A stretch of DNA of 11,261 bases from Desulfobacteraceae bacterium UBA2771 (GCA_002352605.1 DEIP01000008.1:69946-81206); one strand, 5' to 3'. Counted from the first letter of the stretch, positions 1 through 7,064 are shown. Notes: generated from the letters alone by a model not told the origin. A program made the numbers and translations.

Positions 1-1119
1 TCCTTCAAGGAGAGAATAACTTATCTGGAGCAGAAGATCGCCAGCGCCCGTTCCGACAGAGCATCTCTGCTTTCGATCCTCGACGATAAAAAAGACCGGA
101 TAGCCAAAATGACGACCGAGCTTGAGTTGCTCAGACTCAAAAAGGAATCGGCTGAATTGGATTTTCAGAATGCACAGGCCCTCTTGCTGGAAAAAAAGCG
201 TGTTCATGAATCCATTATTATTAAAACCAGCCTGGTTACGGTTAAGCGGTCCGAGACACCCGCCGAAGCATCGGCCGAAGCGGTTCTCGAAGAGTTGAAA
301 GATGTGTTGAATGATGCCCGCATGCAGCATTATTCATCCACGACCGATGTGGCCGAGGGCAAGTTGGTCGACGAATCGGAGCGCCAGGCGATCACCGAGG
401 CCAAAATTGTGGCGGTGCGTTCGCTGGCCTTCATCAATGAAGGCGACAGTATTCGGGTCAAAATGGCTTTTCGCGTGCGAACCGTTCTGGATGCAAAAGA
501 TGTGACTTCATCGGTCGTGCGTCGCCCCGCCAAACCATTGGTTGCAGCGACGGCCATCCGGCCAAAGAAGAGGCAAGCGGTTACCACGCCGTCGGCCGGG
601 AAAAAATCCGTTTCCAAACTGCGTTCAAAAAGCAAATCATCTGCCATTGTTGTTCTAAAAAGGGGGTCACAACCCGCAATTCGCACGACGCCAAGCGTGA
701 GCGCAAAAGCGTTGGATTTTCTTTTCGAGCTGGTAGATGTCTCAAAAGTGAAAAAAGATCTGACCTTCTTCGTCAAGGCCACCAATAAGGCCGGCTATAT
801 CCAATACCTCGCATTTTTCGACGAAACCAGTGGTTACGCACGATCATCAATTTCCGCTTCGGCCATTAGGCCGAAAGAGGTGAGTCAGGTCTATTTGCGA
901 CAGGGTAACAAGAAAATTGCTGCCGCCGACGCCTACCGAGGGGTTCCGGTGGAATCCGGAGCGTCCCTCACAGTGGAATTGACGTTCAAAGCGGCGGCGC
1001 CCGGAAATGCGATCGTATCCCGCCTCAATCTCATCCCCACGGTTGGCACCCGCTCCATTTTACGTATTTACAGCTGGCGCTCGGAGGAGGTGCCGTTTAA
1101 GAATATCCGCATACCGTAG
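1..1119 (+). CDS. Coiled-coil protein of unknown family, 5' end outside window
   Basis: The reading frame is open from the first base, so the gene begins upstream and 372 residues are visible. An ATG at 109 is probably internal, because the codons before it encode the same heptad-like, Glu/Lys/Leu-rich helix. Visible residues 1 to about 70 look like a coiled coil. A mixed region containing AFINEGDSIRVKMAFRVRT follows. Residues of roughly 170-237 form a Lys/Arg/Ser/Ala-rich low-complexity linker. The last 130 residues are rich in predicted beta strands (LTFFVKATNKAGYIQYLAFF, ASLTVELTFKA, ILRIYSW). No catalytic motif, zinc site or membrane segment is visible in this part. I do not recognise the family. 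A structural or surface-linked role would fit the coiled coil plus strand-rich end, but that is only a guess. The next gene starts about 200 bases downstream with its own promoter. Confidence 0.75.
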   Translation, partial: SFKERITYLEQKIASARSDRASLLSILDDKKDRIAKMTTELELLRLKKESAELDFQNAQALLLEKKRVHESIIIKTSLVTVKRSETPAEASAEAVLEELKDVLNDARMQHYSSTTDVAEGKLVDESERQAITEAKIVAVRSLAFINEGDSIRVKMAFRVRTVLDAKDVTSSVVRRPAKPLVAATAIRPKKRQAVTTPSAGKKSVSKLRSKSKSSAIVVLKRGSQPAIRTTPSVSAKALDFLFELVDVSKVKKDLTFFVKATNKAGYIQYLAFFDETSGYARSSISASAIRPKEVSQVYLRQGNKKIAAADAYRGVPVESGASLTVELTFKAAAPGNAIVSRLNLIPTVGTRSILRIYSWRSEEVPFKNIRIP

Positions 1120-1170
1120 TGCAAAGGCCCGGGTCGGAGAAAAAATATTCCGCGACGCTTTTTGTAGAAA

Positions 1171-1219
1171 CCGCCGACCGGTGGAGACCGTCCGATAAAC
1201 CCCAACCGATCGGTGGCGG
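1171..1219. other. Potential hairpin in the intergenic region before the ArsR gene
   Basis: The arms CCGCCgACCG (1171-1180) and CGGTGGCGG (1211-1219) pair over nine base pairs with one bulged G and a loop of about 30 bases. A perfect 10-bp palindrome, ACCGATCGGT (1205-1214), overlaps the right arm. No T-run follows, so it is not a standard intrinsic terminator for the preceding gene, although it could act as an mRNA end structure. The rest of 1120-1255 shows no convincing gene. Confidence 0.3.
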
Positions 1220-1255
1220 GCGGGAAGCGATGAAGGCGGAAAAAGCAGGACACCC

Positions 1256-1283
1256 TTGACATTGAATCAATTGTTTTTATATT
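1256..1283 (+). promoter_or_regulatory. Sigma-70-type promoter of the ArsR/permease operon
   Basis: A perfect -35 box TTGACA (1256-1261) lies 16 bases from the -10 box TATATT (1278-1283), which matches consensus at five of six positions. The flanking DNA is markedly AT-rich compared with the rest of the window. The expected start of transcription, around 1290, falls at the edge of the tandem repeats at 1291-1310, a natural place for repressor binding. Confidence 0.7.
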
Positions 1284-1290
1284 TGTACAT

Positions 1291-1310
1291 ACATTCATAT
1301 ACACTCATAT
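1291..1310 (+). promoter_or_regulatory. Tandem 10-bp repeat, candidate ArsR operator
   Basis: ACATTCATAT (1291-1300) is followed directly by ACACTCATAT (1301-1310), identical at nine of ten positions. The repeats lie just downstream of the -10 box and upstream of the ribosome-binding site. ATAT blocks at 1279-1282 and 1297-1300 also frame an imperfect dyad, nearer the usual inverted-repeat operator of SmtB/ArsR proteins. Which unit is bound cannot be told by eye. Confidence 0.4.
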
Positions 1311-1326
1311 CTATCTGGAGGTCGGT

Positions 1327-1707
1327 GTGAATCACGGACGTTCTCTCTCCCCATGTAAGCCTGAAACATGTGATATCCGGGTGATTCATCTAGAGCGGGT
1401 GGCCCAGGCGAAAGCGGAGGCCATCGGGAAAAAGGAATTGGAACAGTTGGCACGCACCTACAAGATCATGGGCGATCCCACCCGGCTCAAGATCATCCTG
1501 GCCCTGCGGGGAGGGGAGATGTGTGTTTGCGACATCGCCGCCTTCGTGGGCCTGAGCGAATCGACCGTTTCTCATCAGCTCAGGCGTCTGCGCGAGTGTG
1601 CTTTGGTCGGTTCCCGACGTGACGGTCAGATTCTCTATTACTCGCTGAACGATGAACACGTGCTGGACCTGGTCACTGTCGGTCTTGACCACATCGAGGA
1701 AGAATGA
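1327..1707 (+). CDS. ArsR/SmtB-family metal-sensing repressor (CadC-like)
   Basis: This 126-residue winged-helix repressor probably releases its operator when it binds a thiophilic or borderline metal such as Zn, Cd, Pb or Cu. Two metal-site signatures are visible. One is the alpha-3 motif GEMCVCD with C66 and C68, plus an N-terminal pair C10 and C15, as in CadC. The other is D109-x-H111-x10-H122-x2-E125, the alpha-5 site of SmtB-type sensors. The recognition-helix region reads LSESTVSHQLRRLRE (76-90), followed by the wing GQILYYSL. The GTG start at 1327 is chosen because TGGAGG (1316-1321) lies just upstream. It is first in an operon with the efflux permease, so it probably controls both genes and itself. 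The family call is secure; the cognate metal is not determined. Confidence 0.92.
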   Translation: MNHGRSLSPCKPETCDIRVIHLERVAQAKAEAIGKKELEQLARTYKIMGDPTRLKIILALRGGEMCVCDIAAFVGLSESTVSHQLRRLRECALVGSRRDGQILYYSLNDEHVLDLVTVGLDHIEEE

Positions 1708-1773
1708 TCCGCCAATACCCGACCCGCCACACGGCGAATATCTCTTTTTGTGAATTCAAAGGAGGGGCAACCA

Positions 1774-2919
1774 ATGAATCCGGTACTCGGCGTTTTTCTT
1801 CAATCTTGGAACATTCTGCTCGAATCATCGGCCTTCATCCTGCTGGGGTTAATCGTCGCTGGACTGCTGCGGGTGTTTCTCAACCCGGGGGCCGTTTCCC
1901 GGCACCTGGGCCAAGGGCGTTTTAAGTCGGTGTTCAAGGCATCGCTTATGGGCATCCCCATCCCTTTATGCTCATGCGGTGTTTTGCCGGCGGCGGCTGT
2001 GTTGAAGAAGCAGGGCGCCAACAACGGGGCCGTCACCTCGTTTCTCATCTCTACGCCTGAATCGGGGGTGGATTCCATCGCCATCACATACGCCCTGATG
2101 GACCCCATCATGACCGTGGTGCGACCGGTGGCTGCATTTGTTACCGCCTTTTTTGCCGGCATCGCCGAGAACCTGTTGGGAAAGCCGGACGCGACCCATC
2201 CCATTGTTCCCGACCTCTCCTGTCCGGTGGATGGCTGCTGCGACGGGAAAAATTGCTCGCCGGAGGCGCACCGTAATCATCACCGTTTCGGTGAAAAAAT
2301 AACGGCGGGGTTCCGCTTCGCTTTCACCGACGTGTGGGGGGATCTGGCCGTGTGGTTTCTGTTTGGCCTGCTGCTGTCGGGCATCATTACCGTGCTGATT
2401 CCCGAGTCGATATTCAGCCGCTACATGGGTGGCGGTATCGGCGCCATGCTGATCATGCTGGGCGTGGGCATCCCCACCTACATCTGCGCCACGGCCTCTA
2501 CACCCATTGCCGCAGCCCTGATCCTGAAAGGGGTCAGCCCCGGAGCGGCGTTGGTGTTTCTGATGGTCGGACCGGCCACCAACGTCACCTCGCTGACCGT
2601 GCTTACGCGTGTGCTGGGCAGACGCGCCACAGCCGTTTATCTGGCGGCCATTGCCATTTGTGCGGTGGCTTTCGGCCTGCTGGTGGATCGGATATATGCA
2701 GCCGTGGATGTCTCGGCACAGGCCGTGGTGGGGAAGGCGGGAGAGGCCATACCGTTTGCCCTTGAATTTGCCGGAGCCATCCTGATTCTGGCGCTGTCGG
2801 TGAAACCCGTATGGTGGTTCCTTCGCGGTCGGTGGGTCAAATCGGATACGGCCGTCGGGACGTTGGCTACCGATAAAGCGAGGGTAAACGCGCCGGAGCC
2901 CTGTGCCGGCGGCACATGA
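1774..2919 (+). CDS. SO_0444-type Cu/Zn efflux permease (COG0701/DUF318 family)
   Basis: This 381-residue inner-membrane protein has about eight to ten hydrophobic segments in two related halves. It matches the permease family that includes ArsP and the SO_0444 Cu/Zn exporters. Diagnostic motifs are GIPIPLCSCGVLPAA (60-74), followed by STPESGVDS (93-101), and the second-half counterpart PTYICATASTPIAAALILKG (234-253), followed by VGPATN (265-270). The central soluble loop carries a Cys/His cluster: C150, C155, C156, C161, H166, H169 and H170. This suits transient binding of a soft metal before export. The ATG at 1774 is preferred over an in-frame GTG at 1750 because AAAGGAGGGG (1758-1767) sits just upstream of it. 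It is co-transcribed with the ArsR gene, 66 bases away. Cu/Zn specificity is by family similarity; arsenic or cadmium is also possible. Confidence 0.88.
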   Translation: MNPVLGVFLQSWNILLESSAFILLGLIVAGLLRVFLNPGAVSRHLGQGRFKSVFKASLMGIPIPLCSCGVLPAAAVLKKQGANNGAVTSFLISTPESGVDSIAITYALMDPIMTVVRPVAAFVTAFFAGIAENLLGKPDATHPIVPDLSCPVDGCCDGKNCSPEAHRNHHRFGEKITAGFRFAFTDVWGDLAVWFLFGLLLSGIITVLIPESIFSRYMGGGIGAMLIMLGVGIPTYICATASTPIAAALILKGVSPGAALVFLMVGPATNVTSLTVLTRVLGRRATAVYLAAIAICAVAFGLLVDRIYAAVDVSAQAVVGKAGEAIPFALEFAGAILILALSVKPVWWFLRGRWVKSDTAVGTLATDKARVNAPEPCAGGT

Positions 2920-2956
2920 GGGTGCCGTCGTTGATCCGTGGGGTCACAGGACCGCG

Positions 2957-2979
2957 GACAAAGATTCGTTGTCTTTTTT
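2957..2979 (+). terminator. Weak candidate terminator after the permease gene
   Basis: A 5-bp stem, GACAA (2957-2961) with TTGTC (2969-2973), is followed by six T residues (2974-2979). The stem is short and AT-rich, so read-through into feoA is plausible. The T-run lies directly before the feo promoter. Confidence 0.3.
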
Positions 2980-2980
2980 A

Positions 2981-2986
2981 TTGACA
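2981..2986 (+). promoter_or_regulatory. feo promoter -35 box
   Basis: A perfect TTGACA lies 68 bases before the feoA start codon. Seventeen bases downstream the hexamer is TACCTA, a poor -10 match, and that position is covered by the strong dyad at 2993-3014. The combination suggests a promoter whose -10 region doubles as an operator. Confidence 0.5.
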
Positions 2987-2992
2987 CCATTG

Positions 2993-3014
2993 AAAGTTTG
3001 GCATACCTAACTTT
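2993..3014. promoter_or_regulatory. 22-bp dyad, candidate metal-responsive operator of feoAB
   Basis: The arms AAAGTTtGG and CCtAACTTT flank a CATA centre. Eighteen of 22 positions are symmetric. The dyad sits in the -10 region of the feo promoter and resembles DtxR/IdeR/MntR-type boxes (TTAGG...CCTAA) more than a Fur box. Repression by a DtxR-family Fe(II)- or Mn(II)-sensor is therefore the likeliest reading. No such regulator is encoded in the window. Confidence 0.55.
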
Positions 3015-3054
3015 TTGTGAGCTTCAAAATAGTCGTATCGGACATGGAGTTTCA

Positions 3055-3291
3055 ATGAAAAGAGTCAATATTCGAAACATGCGGGTCGACCAGAAAGGAA
3101 CCGTCACCAGCGTCAAGGTCGGCGGTGAGTTGGGGCGCCGGATCCGTGATATGGGTCTGGTGCCGGGAACCAAAATCAGGATCCAGGGACGGGCACCGCT
3201 TTACGATCCGGTGGCCCTGCGGGTCAAAGGCTTTACCCTGACCCTTCGTAACAACGAAGCCGATCTCATCGAAGTCGAGGTTAACGGATAA
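3055..3291 (+). CDS. feoA: Ferrous iron transport accessory protein FeoA
   Basis: This 78-residue cytosolic SH3-like protein is of typical FeoA length. It shows the conserved core RRIRDMGLVPGTKIRIQGRAPLYDPVALRVKGFTLTLR (28-65, written in the usual FeoA order): the DMGLVPG turn, a beta-barrel strand, the DP(V/I) stretch, and a C-terminal strand ending ADLIEVEV. FeoA assists the FeoB transporter in Fe(II) import, probably by contacting FeoB. The ATG at 3055 is chosen because GGAG (3046-3049) lies just upstream and the N-terminus then matches the family; an upstream in-frame start at 2938 would add 39 residues across the promoter. It is two bases from feoB, so the pair is almost certainly translationally coupled. 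Expression is probably repressed when iron is sufficient, through the dyad upstream. Confidence 0.92.
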   Translation: MKRVNIRNMRVDQKGTVTSVKVGGELGRRIRDMGLVPGTKIRIQGRAPLYDPVALRVKGFTLTLRNNEADLIEVEVNG

Positions 3292-3293
3292 AC

Positions 3294-5501
3294 ATGAATT
3301 TTTGCGTTGCACTGGGTGGTAATCCAAACGCCGGGAAGACCACCCTTTTTAATGCGCTCACCGGTTCCAGACAGCACGTGGGCAACTATCCCGGCGTGAC
3401 GGTGGACCGCAAGGAAGGCCGTTATGTACAAAACGGCCACGAGATGCGCATCGTGGATCTTCCCGGCACCTATTCCCTCACCGCCTACAGTGTCGAGGAG
3501 GTGGTGGCCCGGGATTTCTTGATTAATGAGTGCCCCCGGGTGACGGTCAATATCGTCGATGCGTCCAGCCTGGAGCGCAACCTATACCTGACCATCCAGT
3601 TTCTGGAACTGGGCATCCCCACCTGTGTGGCCCTGAACATGATTGATGTGGCCAGAGGACGGGGCATCACCATCGATGATAAAAAACTTTCCCGCCTGCT
3701 TGGCGTGCCGGTGATCCCCATTATGGCACGCTCGGGATATGGAAAAAAGGATTTGATGGCGGCCGTGGAAACCGTGGCCCAAGTGCCGCGTCCGCAGCCC
3801 CTGCGGGTTTCCTATGGCCGAGACCTGGAAACCGCCATCCAGGAGATGGAAAAAGTGATTGCCGGGGGAAATTTTCTCACGGACCTCTACCCGTTGCGCT
3901 GGATCGCCATCAAGTATCTGGAAAACGACGCGCAGATCCTGGAAAAGGGAAGGGAGAAGGATGCGCAGATCGCCGATCGGTTGGAAACCATCACCCGCAA
4001 GGTGGGTGCCCATATCGAAGAGACCCTGGAAACCTATCCGGAAGCCATGATCGCCGACCACCGTTACGGGTTCATCAGCTCCATGCTCAAGCAGGGGGTG
4101 GTCAAAGAGCGCCATGACGAAAACCGGCTTTTTCTGTCCGACCGCATCGACAAGGTGCTGGTCAACCGTTTCGCCGGTCCCATCATCATGCTGCTATTGC
4201 TCATGGGACTCTACCAGTTTGTGTTTACTTACAGCGAAGTGCCCGTTGCCTGGTGCGAAGGGCTCTTCGCATGGGTTTCGGACCTGGTGTCCAACCGGCT
4301 GCCTGACGGTCTGCTCAAGTCCCTCGTCGTCTCGGGTGTCATCGACGGGGTGGGTGGCGTACTCGGCTTTGTGCCGATGATTCTGTTCATGTTTTTCGGC
4401 ATCGCCGTACTGGAGGATTCAGGATACCTGGCACGGGTGGCTTTTATGCTGGACCGGGTGTTTCAGATTTTCGGGCTCCACGGCAGTTCGGTGATGGCCT
4501 ATATCGTCTCCGGCGGCATCGCCGGTGGTTGTGCCGTGCCCGGTGTGATGGCCACCCGGACACTGCGGTCACCCAAGGAGCGTATCGCCACCCTGCTTAC
4601 GGCGCCGTTCATGAACTGTGGGGCCAAACTGCCTGTCTTCGCGTTGCTCATTGCCGCATTTTTTCCCCACAGCCGGGCCGGGATGATGTTTGTTCTCACC
4701 CTGATCTCCTGGGGCGGGGCCCTACTGGCGGCCAAACTGCTGCGGATGACCGTGGTCAAAGGTGCTTCAACGCCCTTTGTCATGGAACTTCCCCCCTATC
4801 GCCTGCCGACCCTTCGCGGCCTGATGATTCACACCTGGGAACGGACCTGGCAGTATGTGAAGAAGGCTGGGACCGTGATTCTGGGCATTTCCGTGCTGCT
4901 GTGGGCGGCCATGACTTTTCCCCGCTTGCCGCCGTCGCAAATCGAAGCCTATGATACCCTGCGCGGCGGCATTATTTCGACGGCAACCCCACAGGTGATC
5001 GAAGAACTCGAGACCGCAACCAAGGCGAAGCTCCTTTCCGATGCCGCCACTGAATTGAAGGCCGCCGTGTTGGCCGCGGACGCCCGGCGGGCAGGAGCCG
5101 CCCTGAGCCACTCCCTGGCCGGCCGAATCGGCATCCAGGTCGAAACCATCTCCCGCTGGGCCGGTTTTGACTGGCGTACGAATATTGCCCTGCTGGGCGG
5201 GTTTGCCGCCAAAGAGGTGATCGTCTCCACCCTGGGCACGGCCTATTCCCTCGGATCGGTAGACACCGAAGCCGCCGAATCGCTCTCCGCCAGGCTGGTT
5301 GTCGAGCCGGGATGGCGCGCCCTCACCGCCTGGAGTCTGATGATTTTCACTATGTTCTACGCACCCTGCTTCGTGACGGTGGTTTGCATCGCCCGGGAAT
5401 CTTCGTGGAAATGGGGTTTATTTTCAATGGTTTTCAACACATCCTTGGCTTTTTTCCTGGCCGTGATGGTCTATCAGGTTGGCACTGCCCTTGGGTATTG
5501 A
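3294..5501 (+). CDS. feoB: Ferrous iron transporter FeoB
   Basis: This 735-residue inner-membrane protein has an N-terminal G domain and imports Fe(II). G-protein motifs are G1 GGNPNAGKT (8-16), G2 GVT (34-36), G3 DLPG (55-58) and G4 NMID (115-118), with a probable G5 around ARSG (145-148). A helical GDI-like spacer follows to about residue 290, and membrane segments begin at about 294. The conserved transporter core is visible: GGCAVPGVMATRTLRSPKER (411-430, with C413), FMNCGAKLPVF (439-449, with C442) and LLGGFAAKEVIVSTLGT (633-649). Residues of about 542-610 are an Ala/Glu-rich soluble insert between membrane segments. No strong ribosome-binding site precedes the ATG; translation probably follows from feoA two bases upstream. 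Overall length is normal and the frame is intact. Confidence 0.97.
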   Translation: MNFCVALGGNPNAGKTTLFNALTGSRQHVGNYPGVTVDRKEGRYVQNGHEMRIVDLPGTYSLTAYSVEEVVARDFLINECPRVTVNIVDASSLERNLYLTIQFLELGIPTCVALNMIDVARGRGITIDDKKLSRLLGVPVIPIMARSGYGKKDLMAAVETVAQVPRPQPLRVSYGRDLETAIQEMEKVIAGGNFLTDLYPLRWIAIKYLENDAQILEKGREKDAQIADRLETITRKVGAHIEETLETYPEAMIADHRYGFISSMLKQGVVKERHDENRLFLSDRIDKVLVNRFAGPIIMLLLLMGLYQFVFTYSEVPVAWCEGLFAWVSDLVSNRLPDGLLKSLVVSGVIDGVGGVLGFVPMILFMFFGIAVLEDSGYLARVAFMLDRVFQIFGLHGSSVMAYIVSGGIAGGCAVPGVMATRTLRSPKERIATLLTAPFMNCGAKLPVFALLIAAFFPHSRAGMMFVLTLISWGGALLAAKLLRMTVVKGASTPFVMELPPYRLPTLRGLMIHTWERTWQYVKKAGTVILGISVLLWAAMTFPRLPPSQIEAYDTLRGGIISTATPQVIEELETATKAKLLSDAATELKAAVLAADARRAGAALSHSLAGRIGIQVETISRWAGFDWRTNIALLGGFAAKEVIVSTLGTAYSLGSVDTEAAESLSARLVVEPGWRALTAWSLMIFTMFYAPCFVTVVCIARESSWKWGLFSMVFNTSLAFFLAVMVYQVGTALGY

Positions 5502-5558
5502 TGCAATCCTACCGGCTATTTCCCGGCAGTGGCAACGCAACCAAAAACAGGGCTTTAA

Positions 5559-5750
5559 ATGATGGAAACATGGATTGTCATCTTGATTGTCGCCGCCGCC
5601 ACCGTGTATGTGGGGCGCATTTTTTATAAGGGTATTAAACAAAAGGACGGCCGTGCCTGTGGCTGCACCTGCTGCGGCATTTCCGATTCATGCAGTCAAC
5701 CGGAAGCCGGGAAAGTCCATCCCGTCGATCCGTCCCAGACCGATGGATAA
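5559..5750 (+). CDS. FeoB-associated Cys-rich membrane protein
   Basis: This small protein (63 residues) has one N-terminal membrane helix (about 5-22, WIVILIVAAATVYVGRIF), a short basic stretch, then a cysteine cluster ACGCTCCG (33-40; C34, C36, C38, C39) with a further C45 and a polar tail. That layout matches the FeoB-associated Cys-rich family, which commonly sits directly after feoB and is thought to take a FeoC-like accessory role; its exact function is unknown. It starts 57 bases after feoB on the same strand, so it is probably the third gene of the operon. The start is either the ATG at 5559 or the adjacent ATG at 5562. No strong ribosome-binding site is visible. Confidence 0.85.
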   Translation: MMETWIVILIVAAATVYVGRIFYKGIKQKDGRACGCTCCGISDSCSQPEAGKVHPVDPSQTDG

Positions 5751-5789
5751 GGATCGTGAGCTTTATACCTAAGCAGGTCTTTGCAATGG

Positions 5790-5819
5790 TTGACAAGCGG
5801 AGGGCGGTGCTTTTATAAG
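5790..5819 (+). promoter_or_regulatory. Promoter of leuB
   Basis: TTGACA (5790-5795) and TATAAG (5814-5819) are separated by 18 bases and lie 44 bases before the leuB ATG. This indicates leuB is transcribed independently of the feo operon. No clear terminator is visible between 5751 and 5789. Confidence 0.6.
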
Positions 5820-5863
5820 GGTCGCCGATTATTAACGCCTTAAACGAAAATGGATGGTTGATA

Positions 5864-6946
5864 ATGTCCAAAATTGCTGTTCTGGCTGGAGATGGCATTG
5901 GTCCTGAAGTGATGGAACAAACCCTTAGGGTGCTTGACGCGGCTCAGGAGAAATTCGCTTTTCACCTGACGACCACGCACGCCGATGTCGGTGGTGTGGC
6001 TATCGATCGGCACGGTCGGGCCCTACCCGACGATACCCTTCGTTTGTGTGAGGCCAGCGACGCCATTCTCTTCGGTTCCGTGGGCGGTGCAAAATGGGAG
6101 AACCTGCCGCCGGCGCAGCAGCCCGAACGCGGCGCCCTGTTGCCCCTGCGCAAGCACTTCAACCTGTTTTGCAACTTTCGCCCGGCAAAGGTGTTTCCCG
6201 CCCTTACCGGTGCCAGTCCTCTCCGTCCGGACATTGTCAGGGACGGATTTGACATCCTGTGTGTACGGGAACTGACCGGCGATATTTATTTCGGTGAACC
6301 CAAGGGCCGGGAGGGCAGCGGACCCGACGAGCGCGCCTTCGATACCATGATCTACACCCGCCGGGAGATCGATCGCATCGCCAGAGCCGCCTTCGATGCG
6401 GCGCGATTGAGAAACAGGCGGGTGACTTCTGTGGACAAAGCCAATGTCCTAACCACCATGGTGCTGTGGCGGGATGTGGTCAAGGAAACGGCACGGGCAT
6501 ACCCCGATGTGGCCTTGAGTCATATTTATATTGACAACGCCACCATGCAGTTGGTCAAAGATCCTCACCAGTTCGATGTACTGCTTTGTGGGAACATGTT
6601 CGGGGACATTATCTCCGACGAATGCGCCATGATTACCGGCTCCATGGGGCTGCTTCCATCGGCCAGCCTCAGCGAAAGCGGCTTCGGCCTATATGAACCG
6701 GCCGGCGGCAGCGCTCCGGACATCGCCGGACGGGGCATCGCCAACCCAATCGCCCAGATCCTGTCCGCCGCTATGATGCTGCGCTACAGCCTGAACCTGG
6801 CCGATGCTGCCGACGCCGTGGAAACGGCGGTGGCACGGGTGCTGGATGCAGGCATCCGGACGCCCGATATCGCCGCAGGCGGCCGTTCGGTGAGCACCCC
6901 GGAAATGGGCGATGCCGTGGTTCGTTATCTCCGCGACGGTCAATAG
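5864..6946 (+). CDS. leuB: 3-isopropylmalate dehydrogenase
   Basis: This 360-residue cytosolic enzyme oxidises and decarboxylates 3-isopropylmalate to 2-oxoisocaproate with NAD+, the third step of leucine synthesis. The family landmarks are all present: GDGIGPEV (9-16), substrate arginines R96, R106 and R135, Y142, the catalytic lysine K192 in DKANVL, and metal-binding D224, D248 and D252. The signature NMFGDIISDECAMITGSMGLLPSASL runs from 244 to 269 (described here by its key residues D248 and D252), and the NAD-binding stretch YEPAGGSAPDIAGRGIANP runs from 278 to 295. R96 is followed by KHFNLFCNFRP, typical of isopropylmalate rather than isocitrate enzymes. One small change is D140 where RELTGG is usual. 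ATG 5864 is preferred over an in-frame TTG at 5858; GGATGG just upstream is a modest ribosome-binding site. No other leucine gene is in the window. Confidence 0.95.
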   Translation: MSKIAVLAGDGIGPEVMEQTLRVLDAAQEKFAFHLTTTHADVGGVAIDRHGRALPDDTLRLCEASDAILFGSVGGAKWENLPPAQQPERGALLPLRKHFNLFCNFRPAKVFPALTGASPLRPDIVRDGFDILCVRELTGDIYFGEPKGREGSGPDERAFDTMIYTRREIDRIARAAFDAARLRNRRVTSVDKANVLTTMVLWRDVVKETARAYPDVALSHIYIDNATMQLVKDPHQFDVLLCGNMFGDIISDECAMITGSMGLLPSASLSESGFGLYEPAGGSAPDIAGRGIANPIAQILSAAMMLRYSLNLADAADAVETAVARVLDAGIRTPDIAAGGRSVSTPEMGDAVVRYLRDGQ

Positions 6947-6974
6947 GTTGCCGTCGATCCCCATCGGTCCGGTT

Positions 6975-7057
6975 ATGGTCAAGAAAACCAGGTGTTAAAA
7001 CGGTTCTTACCAAACCACCCGTCTGGACACCCGGGTTGACAGACCGGTTTTGACCAT
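6975..7057. repeat. Inverted repeat between the converging leuB and trmJ genes
   Basis: ATGGTCAAgaaAACC (6975-6989) and GGTTTTGACCAT (7046-7057) pair over twelve base pairs with a three-base bulge. Inside lies a shorter stem, GTCTG (7019-7023) with CAGAC (7040-7044). Neither side has a long T-run, so a role as a two-way terminator is plausible but unproven. The 118-base gap holds no gene. Confidence 0.4.
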
Positions 7058-7064
7058 ATGCGGG

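Noticed and set aside
330..785. 151-codon minus-strand frame within the first gene
   Set aside because: The plus-strand frame is open over the whole 1-1119 stretch with a coherent coiled coil; the minus-strand frame has no start signal.
2938..3054. 39-residue N-terminal extension of FeoA
   Set aside because: It would translate the promoter and dyad, while the ATG at 3055 has a ribosome-binding site and gives the normal FeoA length.
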